DNA of 64,000 nt from Trifolium pratense (lineage: Eukaryota; Streptophyta; Magnoliopsida; Fabales; Fabaceae), in NCBI RefSeq assembly GCF_020283565.1, contig NC_060061.1, forward strand, positions 3,852,010 through 3,916,009, given 5' to 3'. The number at the start of each line of letters is the position of its first letter. The stretch's first letter is position 1. Shown one piece after another: positions 48,091 through 59,670 of the stretch. Below the pieces are notes generated by a model. It had not been told where the DNA came from and made no database searches. It saw only the letters and a list, made by a program, of their open reading frames with translations. Both the position numbers and the translations under genes were made by a program.

Positions 48091-51000
48091 AAAACTATGT
48101 TGTTTATGGTTTTTTTTCTCAAATGAAATGTTAGTAACAATGATTCAATTAATATTTTGTGTGTGTGTGTGTTGAGACTAGACACTGTGATGAAAGAGTC
48201 ACTTTTTTTTCTCTGCTTAATGCACTTTTGGTAATTTGCTACAGGAATATTAATGGAGGTTAATGGGACCTACCAATTGGTTTGATCTTAGTGTTGATTG
48301 GTTAGAGAGTTGAAGTTAATCTTATTCTCTGAATTCTAATTGGCTATCTTTATAATTATAGGATTTCATATGGACCCAACATTGTTTGTACATTAAATTT
48401 TTGAGGAAGACATTTTTGTTGTGTTACATGTATAATAATTCAATAATGTCTGCAAAATGAGGTCCCCTCTCTTTAGGTTACTTTCACCTTATGGGTGTGG
48501 CATGGCATTCTCCCTATATACTATGTTGTCCTCTCCTCTTTCTTCCTTTTGTGTCATTGTGAATAATCAACCACTAGATGCGGGGGTAGTGCCTTCAGAG
48601 TAACAACTTTTGTAGGACAAGATAACTTTCGCGACAATTTTTAAGTGGTTAATACGGTTTAAATATGCAGTTAATTACTTTCGCGACAAGATATCATATG
48701 TTAAAACATATTAACTATTGATGTAATTTCATTTACCATGAATTTCAATATAGGTTAACTATAAAGTTTATGTGTTGAATTACGTGTAGATTTAAAGACG
48801 TGAAAATTATTGTTAACGGTTGAATATGACTCGTAGGTACTGACAAATGTATATGGTTGAAGTATTTAAATGCAAGTTGTAAGTTGTAACACTGTAAAGC
48901 TTAATATTTCATTAACAAGAAAACGGAACTACAGGTGTTTTGTAGTTGGAGAGGTAGACACAATTGGCCAAACTTTGTTAACAAATATCGTGTGTTCATT
49001 GTTGTGTTTATTCATTCGTTGATTCTTTTGTAACGAGTCGCTACTCTAACATTAATCACGTTCAAGTTTATGGTTAATTAATGAGTTTTAACACATAGTA
49101 TATTTGTTAACCGTTACTGAATGTAATTTATCACATATCTAATTTTTTTTTTTTAACGGCTAAATTTTATTGATGTATAGTTGTGCCTAAATAACACGAT
49201 TGCTGCCTAAATAATGTATAGTCCTTTACTCTGTTAACTAATTTGTGTACAGTGCTTCATTTTAGAGTTAGTTACTTGATATTGAGTGTGTCCAAATTTA
49301 ATTAAATTTTTTTGTATTTGGGGATTTTGCCTTGTTTTTCTGTCTTTTATCTTACATTGGTGACTCAACATTTTTGACCATCAAATTCAACGAATTTTCT
49401 CATTGGTTAATAATTAAATTTTATCCTATGCTATGTAAACATTTGGTTTATGGACAAAACAAAATGTGAAAATTTAGATGTGTATATAGATAAATCCTTA
49501 CCAAGAGGGAAATGGATGTATTGCTTCCCATTGGGTAAGAGAAAAGTAGATAGCTATTGCCTATAAAAAAAACAAACTCCTGGTGTTGACATTCAAGGAA
49601 TCAGTCCAAAAAATAGTTCACCATACAATTTTATATAATTTTTGGGCCATTTAAAATTACATATATTTTTTTGCTTGATATTAATTAATATTACATATAT
49701 GCCAAAACAATATAAATTGCACTGGTTTTTGCATATATAGTTGATAGATACTGCTGGAATGGGCAAAAATATTTTTTTGTTTTTATTGGTCCTGTAAATT
49801 CATGTCAAAAATATCTAAGTCTCACATTAAAGAAAATATTTTAAGCTTTAAAAGAGCTTGTAACTACAAAATCTACTACTATTTAGTGATGATTTTGAAA
49901 ATAAATTATGTCTAATAATATGTCATTAAGATTAGTGAATAGTACTTTCATAAATTGATTTCTAAATCCATCACAAATGCATTTAACCACCGATTTGGTG
50001 ATCACTTTGACAAATTTTTTACAGTAAGTGATCACTTTGATAAATTAGTTGCTACAAAGATCGAAATATTTCAATCGCTATATCGGTAGTTGAATAGTAT
50101 ATATTAGTCATACCATAACCCTCACCTTATGAAACAGATTGTAGAGTTAAGCTAGAGTTAGACTTGATATAAATTTTAAATTGTTAGCACTATGCATCGG
50201 ATCAAGTTCAATAAAATTGGTTGTAAATGTACCTTATTTCTATTAGAAAAGTTGATTTTATAGAGTTGAGTTTTATAAGAGTATGTAATCTCTTCCCATT
50301 ACCAGCTATCTTCGGTACCATTCTGCTGCAGCTTTCCTATCATCACATTCTCTATCATTGATTGCCACTGCCACCCACACTCTATCCATAACAGGGGACA
50401 AAGGCATGTAGAAAGAACAAATTTTATGAACTACTGTACAATAACTAGTTGACATGTGGCTAAAAGCCTAAAATTTAAGGAATTTGTCTTTTTTTTTCTT
50501 TTTTTCTTTCTGTTATTATAATTTTAGATTAGATGTGACCTAAATATTATGTCTTTTTTAATGTAGGATTCTTAACACGCTCTTTTATGAATGGACATTT
50601 GAAGTATAATTAAGTGGTCTGGTAGCAAAAATCTAATTGTAAGGTGGAAATTGTATTTTACTTATAAATTTATATTTCGGCCATATTTCTTCTAATGTGG
50701 GACTCTTAATATCTATAGAAAAACGGAAAACATCACTAAAACTAATACATAATTGAGGTCTTGAATTTAGATTAAGATGAAGTGTTCAGTCTAGTAATAT
50801 CAGTATTGCCTTGCAGCAAGTTAATTTATGACACCTGTTTTGATGAGTTCTATGACAGCATGAATATAACTGATCATGCCAACATCAGTTTCCTAGTTAA
50901 TCCTATGATCTGTAGCTATCACTTAGATTAAACGCTTGCTTATAGTTTCTGCTAACTGTCACAAATTAAGGTTGCAAACGATATGTACCTTGGATTTCAA

Positions 51001-51180
51001 CAATAGTCTTCAAAATTTTGAGTAACAATCCAATAGTTTTCTTTTTAATTTTTTTTGTCAAGTAATGTGTCTTTGCTAGTTGCCTATCCTTAATTTGAAA
51101 TTGAATTTTTGTTTGCAAGAATGGAGTAACTTTTACACAAACATGTAGCTAATTAGGCTTATGGTTAGGTTAGTTAAAAA
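48091..51180. other. BBX upstream region and gene-less interval
   Basis: The first 500 bp hold the BBX promoter and leader, with a short (TG)n run at 48158-48171. The rest is AT-rich single-copy-looking DNA with no ORF of substance. Nothing else was recognised. Confidence 0.5.
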
Positions 51181-51194
51181 AAAATACATATAAG

Positions 51195-51287
51195 TCACTA
51201 GGTTTGGTCTAGTGGTGAGAGATTTGGGTAGCATGCATGAGGTCTTGGGTTCAATCATCTGCTCCGTTGTAAATCAAAAAAAAAAAT
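51195..51287 (+). mobile_element. SINE, family 1 copy
   Basis: CACTAGGTTTGGTCTAGTGG, GATTTGGGTAGCATGCATGA, GGTCTTGGGTTCAATC and GTTGTAAATC followed by poly-A. Same family as 30074-30162 and 52683-52767. No clear target duplication was found, so it is probably older. Confidence 0.7.
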
Positions 51288-52151
51288 TGAAAAAAAAAAT
51301 GACATATGGCTCAAGGTAAGGTCACAAGGCATAAACCATTTAACCCACAACCTATTCAAACTGATGACTAGACATACAAACTCATTGTCAACATGGTGCG
51401 ATATAATTGACAGGTAATTAAATTTTTTAAGCATGGAGTCAAAATTTCAATTTAATATTGTGATATATGAAAAAATATTTGTCAGAAGATATTTTAGTAC
51501 CTCAAAAGAGTAGTTCCAACTTCTAATTGATTAATAATCCCCTTTCTTAAAATGTTGAAGAAATCTTCATAGCCTTCTCACCTAATGGTGAGTTGAAGTT
51601 GCTAGGTTGTTGAGATGGAGAATCAACACAAAAAGGGTAAAAAAAATTGATTAATTCTCATGGATGAATGAACACATCACATGGATGATTAAGAACTTCT
51701 CTAAATTTGATTCTAAGACGTACTTAGAGAAATTTTTGTCTCAATGGCTATCCATGGCGGATTATTATGTATCCCACAGGAAACAAAAACAACGTGGGTT
51801 ACTTGTCATTATCAATTCATTTTTTATTTTTTTTGAATAAATTATCAATTCATTTGAATATTAGTGATATTGAAAATTGTCCTAAAGGGGGAGAAGATGT
51901 GAAAATCTTGAGTTGCTAAGTTATATTCAAAATTTACAATATCTTTTCCGCCCTTTAGAAAAATTTGAAATATAACTAATATTTCAATAATTAATATATA
52001 TATATTACGTTGAATCTCTAAGAATGATTTTCATTTTTGAGATTGGTTTTTGCAAATGTGACAATTATTGTGAGTATCTTTTTGAAACCAGCAATTAGAA
52101 TGCGTTGTTTTTGTTGTAAATATAGTATAATATATTATAAGCTTATTTATA

Positions 52152-52409
52152 TATTTGGTCCCTTACGTTTATTTTAGGTTTCAAGTTAGTGTTTTCCGTT
52201 AGTTTTGTCACTAACACCGTTTGAACAGTACACGTGTCAGTGTGTCCGAGTGTCACGTGTCAGTCTACATATGCAAATTGGCTGTCACATGTGACAAAAT
52301 TGACGGAAAGTACTAACTTGAAACCTAAAATAAAAGTAAAGGACCAAATTGATATTTTTTAAACGTAATGGACCAAATTGAAACCTAAAATAAACCTAAG
52401 GAACCAAAT
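52152..52409. mobile_element. MULE-like foldback element (GGTCCCT ends)
   Basis: Left arm ATTTGGTCCCTTACGTTTAT then TTTAGGTTTCAAGTTAGT; right arms ACTTGAAACCTAAAATAAAA...GGACCAAAT and again GAAACCTAAAATAAACC...GGAACCAAAT. The right arm is duplicated, giving two nested termini. The interior carries GACACGTGTCAGTGTGTCCG and a similar GTGTCACGTGTCAG. Non-coding. Confidence 0.65.
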
Positions 52410-52682
52410 GTATAGTTAAGCTTATATTATATCAACCTTTTGATCAAAAAATTATTATGTTATATTTTTAGGAATGTAGTAAATTGCTTTTTGACCAAGG
52501 AACATTTTATACTATATATGTACTGAAATTAGGTGTATGTTAATTTTATAAACAATTTAGTATTATCTTGATAGAAATATATTATATTATTTTTTTGACC
52601 AAAAAACATATTATGTTATATATATGTTCTAAAATTAGGTGTGTGTTAATTATAAAAAATTTAAGTACTAAATTCACTAGTG

Positions 52683-52767
52683 TAACTAGGTTTGGTCTAG
52701 TGGTGAGAAGATTGGGTACTATGCAGAAGATTTTATGCTCGGTCTTCTCTAGTTCCATTGTAACAAA
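52683..52767 (+). mobile_element. SINE, family 1 copy, degraded
   Basis: TAACTAGGTTTGGTCTAGTG and GTGAGAAGATTGGGTACTAT match the head of the 51195 copy 1.5 kb upstream; the B-box region is eroded (ATGCTCGGTCTTC) and it ends CCATTGTAACAAAA. Confidence 0.6.
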
Positions 52768-53294
52768 ATATAAACGATAGAATTGTCAAAAGTCAAATGT
52801 ATTGGTCCAAAATCCAGACCAAATTCATTTTATTTTTTAAATACTATCTTTAACTTAAATTTTATTACGGAAGCATGAATCAATAAAGGTCAAATTTTGC
52901 TTCGGGCGGAAATCAATGTGTGTGTTTAATTGGTTAAAATTATTAATTTCATTTTTATTCCCTTGATGACAGAGAAAATTCGAGTCTTATTCAGGAATCA
53001 TGCTCATATAAGAAATTCTCCCTAAAATTTGAATAGATTTTTCTGTTTCAACAAATTACACAACATGCCACGACAAAATAAAAGAAGTATATAGACGGAT
53101 AATTTCTCACATTCATATATTTTCAATACATTGCACATAAAAGTTGTCAAATTAATAATAAAAAAATTAAATTAAAAAAAAAACACACGCACACACACAA
53201 ACGCACACATTTCTCAAGGACTAGGAAATTTTAAGTTGCATGCATTTTAATCATAGACAACTTTAACATCCCAAACAAATTTAAAGTACGCAGT
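52768..53294. other. Gene-less 3' flank of ERF gene
   Basis: AT-rich, with an (AC)n-like stretch AACACACGCACACACACAAA at 53180-53205. The last 100 bp are probably ERF 3' UTR. Nothing else seen. Confidence 0.45.
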
Positions 53295-53735
53295 CTAATG
53301 AATTAAAGGTTGAATCTCTTGCATGCCTTGAACACCTAAATTCATTTGATTTGAATTACCACCAAAGTTATCATCATCGGAGGGAGGTTCATCATAGTTA
53401 TAATGATGCTCATTACATGGTTGATTAAGATCCATATCCTCCCTTGATGCAAATTCAGCTTTCTTTCTTTGAAACTCATCAAACTTTTGACTATATGCCA
53501 CAGCAGCTAATTCTTCTCTTTCAAAACTTCCAAGCCAAAGTCTTTTTTTGGTGAATGGGTCATGAATTTCAGCAGCAAATGTTCCCCATGACCTACGGCG
53601 AACGCCTTTATATTCACTAGTGAAAGTCTTCTTTCCATGGTTTTTCAGATAAACTTTTTCCACTGTTCCATTGATATGAACAATCTTAGTGTTTGGAACT
53701 TTTTCTTTTTCTTTAGTAGAATTTCGCTTAACCAT
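53295..53735 (-). CDS. Divergent AP2/ERF transcription factor, 146 aa
   Basis: A single coding exon from ATG at 53733-53735 to TAG at 53295-53297. The ATG lies just after a splice-acceptor-like TTTGACCAG, so an intron in the 5' leader is likely. Residues 42-95 are an AP2/ERF domain: [49 protein letters not shown]. The RGVR-type start, AAEI, and LWLG keep the family core, but PWG is SWG, the second Trp is Phe, and the C-terminal helix is unusual for its AYDxAA/RG pattern. The N-terminus is basic ([12 protein letters not shown], a possible nuclear signal); the C-terminus is acidic and Asn-rich. It probably binds GCC-box-like DNA, though specificity may differ. No subgroup is assigned. Confidence 0.8.
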   Translation of the reverse strand: MVKRNSTKEKEKVPNTKIVHINGTVEKVYLKNHGKKTFTSEYKGVRRRSWGTFAAEIHDPFTKKRLWLGSFEREELAAVAYSQKFDEFQRKKAEFASREDMDLNQPCNEHHYNYDEPPSDDDNFGGNSNQMNLGVQGMQEIQPLIH

Positions 53736-53841
53736 TTTTAAAATCTGGTCAAAGGAGAAAAAATTCAATGTCAATTTCTATAAAATCAACATATAAACAT
53801 AAAATCTCATTATTTTCCATAACTCATAATATTCTAATAAA

Positions 53842-53886
53842 CAACAACAACAACAACAACAAAAAATAATAACAATAATAATAATA
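53842..53886. repeat. (CAA)n/(TAA)n microsatellite upstream of ERF
   Basis: AACAACAACAACAACAACAA followed by imperfect TAA/CAA repeats, about 100 bp upstream of the ERF ATG, probably in leader, leader intron or promoter. Confidence 0.8.
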
Positions 53887-54242
53887 AAGCAAAAAAATCT
53901 AAAAGTCAAGTGCATTTTGGTCCAAAATGTAGCCTTTACGCATTTGACTCGTTAATCTTTTATGTTTATATTTCATCACAGAATGACTGCATAATTTTGT
54001 TAGAGTTGAGATTTTCTTCATTTCTATTGAAAAATGAATAACGATTTCATTCATAAAAAATAAACACAAATGTTTAAAATAATAATTAAATAAAACTTGG
54101 TTGAACTTACCTCAAAAAAAAAAAAAAAAAAAACTCGGTTGAACTATATGTATCTAGCTGATCTTCCCTTTCTCTCGTAGTACTTCCACAGTTTCACTTT
54201 GGTTTTTTTTTTTGCTCTTCTTCGGCTTGCCGTAGAAAATCT

Positions 54243-54660
54243 TATATAGACTCTTCAAAATTGATTTATTTGGATTTATTTACTCAAATTTAATTCAGTT
54301 ACAATTCAACAACGGTCACATTTGTGTCAAAAAAAAAAAAACGGTCACATTTCTTCAAAATTGATTTTTTTTGTTATGGTTCACTTAATTTGGACTTATT
54401 TTTTTAAGAGAGGCTGCCAACTCAGATTCAATTTAGTTACAATTCAACAACGGTCATATTTCTTCAACGTTGATTTTATGGTTCATGGACTTATTTGTAT
54501 GAGAGAGAGAGAGAGACTAACTCAGACTCAATATTCAGTTACAATTCAACAACGGTCATATTTCTTCAAAATTGTTTTTTATGGTTCATTTAACTTTAAC
54601 TTATTTGTAGAGGCTAACTCAAACTCAATTCAGTGACAATTTAACAACGGTCACATAGAT
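54243..54660. repeat. Diverged tandem repeat, about 95-138 bp units
   Basis: The core TTACAATTCAACAACGGTCA occurs at 54299, 54437, 54539 and (as TGACAATTTAACAACGGTCA) 54634, each preceded by an AACTCA(A/G)A(C/T)TCAAT-type block and most followed by TTTCTTCAAAATTG and a TGGTTCA...TTATTT block. One partial extra copy follows a poly-A at 54330. The array is 0.6-0.9 kb upstream of the ERF gene. Confidence 0.8.
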
Positions 54661-54737
54661 TAAAAAAAAAGGTTTGTAAATAAAATAAAGCAAATAATAA
54701 TTTTATCAGATTATTCTTGTTAAGTATTTGTGTATTG

Positions 54738-55003
54738 GGTTAAATATGTGTTTAGTCCCTACGAAATCTCATTCTTTCAAGTTTAATCCATATTAAATTT
54801 TAATGGTAATTTTAGTCCTCAATAATATTGCAATTTGTAAAAATAATTCCTATTTTAAAAACTTTTTATAAAAAACGGATGCTTTTGGTCCCTCAAAATA
54901 GTTTTTATAAAATGCAAATAGGGACTAAAAAGAAATTATATTTTTTGAGGGACTATAAATTTGGAAGATTGTAATTTTGTAGGGAGTAAAAGTATATTTA
55001 ACC
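54738..55003. mobile_element. MULE-like foldback element (GGTTAAATAT ends)
   Basis: Left end GGTTAAATATGTGTTTAGTC then CCTAC; right end GTAGGGAGTAAAAGTATATT then TAACC, its imperfect complement. Inside are TTTAGTCCTC and GGGACTAAAA blocks. About 266 bp, non-coding. Confidence 0.65.
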
Positions 55004-55100
55004 TTTTGTTTATATACACCACCATTTTAAATGCAAATATAATATAATGGCTTGAAAATAATAAAAAAATATTATCATAGAGTATCTTTTATTATTTTTA

Positions 55101-55252
55101 TATCACCATCAGTATCCGATTCACTGGACCGTCTAATCTAATTTGGCGGTCAATCCCGAAATCAGATGGTTTTAGCCCCTTCTCGATCATAGTTGCGGGG
55201 ATCGAACCATGATCCTCCTTACTAAGTACAATGTCAATCACTACTGGACTAT
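55101..55252 (-). mobile_element. SINE, family 2, reverse orientation
   Basis: On the minus strand: CCAGTAGTGATTGACATTG (A-box-like), ATGGTTCGATCCCCGCAAC (B-box), ATGATCGAGAAGGGGCTAAA, GATTTCGGGATTGACCGCC. It aligns through its length with the SINE at 45236-45390. Confidence 0.65.
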
Positions 55253-55697
55253 CTATATATTGGTAAAATGAATAAGTATTATAATATTCACCACTATTAT
55301 GCTTAGAAAAAGTAATTAATATTACATTTAAAACTAAAAATAATTTTCATTTGAGTTTTTTTTTTTTTTTTGAAAATATGACAATTATTTTTGTGAGCAA
55401 AGGAAAGTATAGTGTTTTTGTTGTAAATAATATATTATATTACTTTTTTGACCAAGGTACATTTTGAATTAATGTGGACCAAATTACTTATGCATAGTTT
55501 CATATACACAGTTCTTATTGTGCTAGATACATCGGAAAAGTTATTTTTATTTAAAAACAATTTTTTTTCTTTTTTTAATTAAAAATATAAATAACTACTT
55601 TTTTGTGAAATGAACAGGAAAAACTGCATCTAAAAAAATGCATATAAGTTTTGTCTTATAATTATATATGTTATGAAATTGGGTGTATGTTTATCAT

Positions 55698-56375
55698 AAA
55701 CAATATAAGTATTATGACTGCTCTTGAAGGAGGTTATTTGGCAGCCACCTCCCCCTCAGTGGATTAAATGCAATACTGATGGTGCTTCAACACCTACGGC
55801 ATCTGCGTGTGGAGGAATTTTTAGAAATAGCAATGCAGAGTTCTTGTGCGCGTTTGCTTCTAAAACAGACATGGCCTCTGCTTTCAGTGCAGAGCTTTGT
55901 GGTTTTATGACTGCAATTGAAATTGCAGATGCTAGAGGATGGAGAAATATGTGGATTGAGTCAGATTCAATGCTTGTAGTGAATGCCTACAAATCCTCAA
56001 ATCTGGTGCATTGGTCTTTAAGTAATCGTTGGTTCAACTGTATTAAACTTGCAGGTCACATGAACATTATTGTATCTCATATTTTTAGAGAGGGTAACCA
56101 TTGTGCAGATAGATTGGCTAATGTTGGTCTTAATTTAGATAGGCTCACCTTGTGGAATGATATCCCTTTTGTTATTAAAGATAACTTTGAATCTAACAGG
56201 CTTGGTAAACCCTTCTATAGGGTTGTACTTAGTTAGGGAGGTTTTGGTCTAGTCCCCCTCCTTTTTTTTTTGTATCTCTATCCTCATCTATCTATTTATA
56301 TATCTTTTGAGGCAGTAGCACTTTGCTACTCCTCTTTTTTTTAAAAAAAAAAAAAATTAAACAATATAAGTATTA
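55698..56375 (+). mobile_element. 5'-truncated LINE with 17-bp target-site duplication
   Basis: AAACAATATAAGTATTA occurs at 55698-55714 and 56359-56375. The 644 bp between them hold the RNase H end of a plant non-LTR retrotransposon ORF, a 3' UTR ending CACTTTGCTACTCC, and a poly-A tail (56342-56356). Missing upstream reverse transcriptase and a perfect duplication are the marks of abortive target-primed reverse transcription. Confidence 0.92.
55724..56236 (+). pseudogene. LINE RNase H domain, 5'-truncated ORF
   Basis: An open frame of 170 codons without a proper ATG start. RNase H motifs are in order: KCNTDGA (first Asp), FSAELCGFMTA (Glu), WIESDSMLVV (Asp), and FREGNHCADRLANVG (last Asp). 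All four catalytic acids are present and the frame is open to its stop, so the insertion is young, but the rest of the polyprotein and the promoter are absent. It resembles the RNase H proteins often annotated as genes in plants. Confidence 0.9.
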
Positions 56376-56849
56376 CTAAATAACTATATATTATATATAT
56401 TCTAAAGTGGAGTAATATATTATATTACTTTATTGACCAAGAAACATATTATATTATATATATATATTCTAAAATTGGATGTGTATGTTTGACCAAAATA
56501 AAATAAAAATAAAAATGGATGTGTGTTAATTAATTATAAACAATTTAAGTACTAAATTTTGTACTATGCTTATTATAAAAATATTTAATAATAGTTATTC
56601 CCGAGGTTGTCAGAATCGGACCGGTCATCGAACCAGTGAACTTACTATCGGTTCAAGGTTCAATTGGTCAGACCGAGGTTCAATCGGGTCTGGCCGTTTT
56701 TAATTAAATACATATTTAAAAAAAATTTATATTATATATTAAACAAAAAATTACATAATATTCTAATAGTTTTGATAACTTGGTTATTCCATATTGAGAG
56801 AGACAGAATGAGAGAGAGAAAATAGGTGTAGCAACGGTAATACAGTAAC
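56376..56849. repeat. Recurrent AT-rich segment and GGTTCAA repeat
   Basis: At 56415-56560, TTGACCAAGAAACATATTATA and TCTAAAATTGGATGTGT match segments at 52450-52670 and 55430-55480. At 56590-56700, GGTTGTCAGAATCGGACCGG, TCATCGAACCAGTGAA and repeated GGTTCAA mark another dispersed repeat fragment. No gene. Confidence 0.5.
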
Positions 56850-57711
56850 TAAGACCATCCACAATGGAGCACTCCAACTTTGAGTACTTAAATGGGTCCC
56901 ACATTGACACATCACTAATTTATTATTTTTTAATAATAGTACCTAATAGGTACTCAACCCCTCCAATGGAGCACTTCTTAAAAAGTTCTAAAATGGGTCC
57001 CATCAATAATTTCACATCATTACAATAACTTATTATTTAATTATATATTTTATAATATAAATTGATTGAATGATAAAATTACAAAATTAGTATGTACTAT
57101 TTTTTTTTATAATTCGAAAAATAATTAAAATTCAAAATTTAATTTAAAATAATATTGCCAAATTTTAAGAATTAGATAATTAAAAAAATAATTTAAAATA
57201 ACATTACATAATTTTAAAAATAATTAATTTTGTTGATCATCATGCCCAAAACGTTGCCAAATATGCTCGACAAGATCATGTTGAAGTTGAAGATGAGTTC
57301 GCCTATCTTGAATTTGTGTTCTTCTTGACAAGTGTAGCCCATTATGGATAAATACCATCGGCTAAATAATACCCCATATTATATTAGGTTATATTTACCG
57401 AATATTGCACCAACGTCTATATGGTTGACATTAAATTTTTTTAGAGGCATGCCAATTCAAAAATTATGCTTTTGTGATGTACAAAAATAAAATTGTGTTT
57501 TTGTACCATTAATTCAAATTGAATATAGAAAATAAAGTGGGCTCATGAAAATAATATTTTAATGAAAAATAAGGTGGGTCCAAGAGGAGAGAGAGGGTTC
57601 TTATTTTAGAAGTAGTACCTAATAGGTACTCAAATGGGTGGTACTCCAATGGTAGTACCTAATAAGTACCATAAGTACCTAATAGGTACTACACCATTGG
57701 AGATGGTCTAA
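56850..57711 (-). mobile_element. PIF/Harbinger deletion derivative, TAA target duplication
   Basis: TAA at 56850-56852 and 57709-57711 bracket 856 bp with inverted ends GACCATCCACAATGGAGCAC and GACCATCTCCAATGGTGTAG. Inside, the minus strand keeps pieces of a Harbinger transposase: NMGYYLADGIYP, a stop, WATL (57329-57380), and in another frame QIQDRRTHLQLQHDLVEHIW up to a TAA at 57224-57226. The region between these blocks and all N-terminal catalytic parts are deleted. Subterminal GTACCTAATAGGTACT palindromes occur at both ends. Confidence 0.88.
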
Positions 57712-58261
57712 TAACTATAACAACAACTTTGAATTGCACAAAAGTTGTCATAATTATTGAATTCACAAATGTTGTTGAATTCAAAATTTGATTTAAATAT
57801 TTTTACAAGGTTATTGTTAAAGTTGTAGCAATTGTTCTTCCTCTTTTTTCGTCTCTTTCTAACTTACTCTATTTTCCCCTCTCTATATCACCTTATCTCT
57901 AACTATCTCTCTTTTTAATTGTTAAGGCATGTGTCGTGTATGCAATTAACGGCCATGACATCACAACAGACGAAGTAAACAGAGCAAGTGATTATTTGAT
58001 AGACGTCTTACAAATATTCATGAGTATATTTGACAATTTTCAAAAAAAAAAAATTAAGAAATTCTATAATTTTAGGAGGGTATTTGACATTTATCTCTTT
58101 TATACTCACATTCATTCATCATGTAGAGGAGTTAGGAGTAGGATAGGATGTAAATTTTTTTATCAGTAGAATTTATTTATGGACCAATAATCGTATAGTT
58201 CAGTTCAACCCAATAGCAATCAACCAAAGCAAAAAAAATAAAATGTGAATACAGTAGGATT
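57712..58261. other. Gene-less interval
   Basis: AT-rich; short open frames here (for example 57936-58169) have no domain or codon pattern. Nothing recognised. Confidence 0.45.
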
Positions 58262-58535
58262 TGGATTCTCTATACATTTAAAAACTTCTACGTTCACTTA
58301 CATTTAGGGTCCGTTTAGTTGAGCAAAAAGAAAAAAAAAATGAAAGAAAATTACGGATTGCAATGGATAAACTTAGACTAACTTTTGTCCAATCTGTAAT
58401 TATCTTTCCTTCCTATTTCTTTCTGTTCAACCAAACATAGCCTAAGTACAAATATATTACGAGAGAATGAAGAGAAATATTATAGTGGATGGTAATAACA
58501 AAATTAAATGTAGGTGAATGTAGAGAATCTAAATT
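58262..58535. mobile_element. Nested MITEs
   Basis: Outer arms: GGATTCTCTA, then CGTTCACTTACATTTA, against TAAATGTAGGTGAATGTAGA then GAATCTAAA. Between them lies a second foldback (about 58306-58442) with ends GTCCGTTTAGTTGAGCAAAA and CTTTCTGTTCAACCAAAC. The left outer arm has an 18-bp insertion. Confidence 0.55.
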
Positions 58536-59670
58536 CGAATATAGAACTCATGCAAGGTCTTTTAAACATCAAAGTTAATATTCATTTATCAAAATAACAT
58601 GGAGTTTCGTATTAAATTTTGTAATTTTTTTAAAATATTTATATCAGTTTTTTTTTTTTTTTAACTTCCTGTCATTTGAAAATATCGCACCTTTTTTTTT
58701 TGTTTTTTTCCTTTTTCAAATCTTTGGTATATGAGGTTAGTGATTTTGAAGAAAAATAATATGTACTGATTTTTAGTTGTTAGGATGAAGTTCATATTTT
58801 TGAGAGGGTATCTGACGTATCTTAGTTATAATATGGAGACTGAAACAAAGAGTTCAACCAGTCATTATGTGAACATACACATAAAAAAATGGTCAAGCTT
58901 ATAGATACCATGTAAACTCCAACGAGGAAAAGAACTATCAGGCACATACTTCAAATTATCTAGTAGTAAAGTAGGTGTCACATTTATATATTCGGAATTT
59001 TCAAGTGTTGTTCTCCATCTAAGACGTTGTAGTGTTTTGTTTTTTGGAATTTTCTTTAGTGTCTCTTGGTCCCTAAGATTACCTGCAGTTGTGATAAACT
59101 GCAGGGTCGCACAGTTGAACAAATCAACCACAATTATATTTTTAAATAATATAAATAAAATACAAATTAAAAAAGATAAAGTGAATTGTAGTGGCTTTTG
59201 CTTTATAGCAGGATTCTGCAGTAAAAAATCAACTGCAGGCTATCCAAATCCGTCATTTAGCACTCTTTATTGATCATTAATGTTTTAACACATATTTAAC
59301 TTTTGTAAATGTGTCGAATGAGTGTATTAGGAATGTCAACACAGAAAAGAAACAATTTGTTTGAAATTCTTGTTTGATTAGTTTGATGTGTATTATATAA
59401 GTGTTGTTAGTTTTTTTTTTTTACGGCAAGTGTTGTCAGTTGTTGGACATCGATTCATGTCGAATATGTGAGATATTTCTTATTTAAGAGGTGTCGGTGA
59501 TTAAATAGTTTAAGTGCAATGTAACAAGAAAATTTCTCTTTAAATTCTTCAATATGCTCTAAAATTCCTCAAACATACTTTAAAAATTTCACGAACTTTA
59601 AACATATTAAGTGGCTAAAGAGAATTTTCCATGCAATAATGTATCAAACGCATTTAAAACATACGTACAA
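58536..59670. other. Gene-less interval with one unexplained open frame
   Basis: AT-rich with long poly-T runs. On the minus strand 58865-59131 is open for 88 codons (LRWRTTLENSEYINVTPTLL and on); it has non-random-looking composition but no recognisable family, start context or splice partners. Nothing else seen. Confidence 0.35.

Noticed and set aside
58865..59131. 88-codon minus-strand frame
   Set aside because: Composition looks slightly protein-like, but no family, no proper start and no neighbouring exons could be supported.
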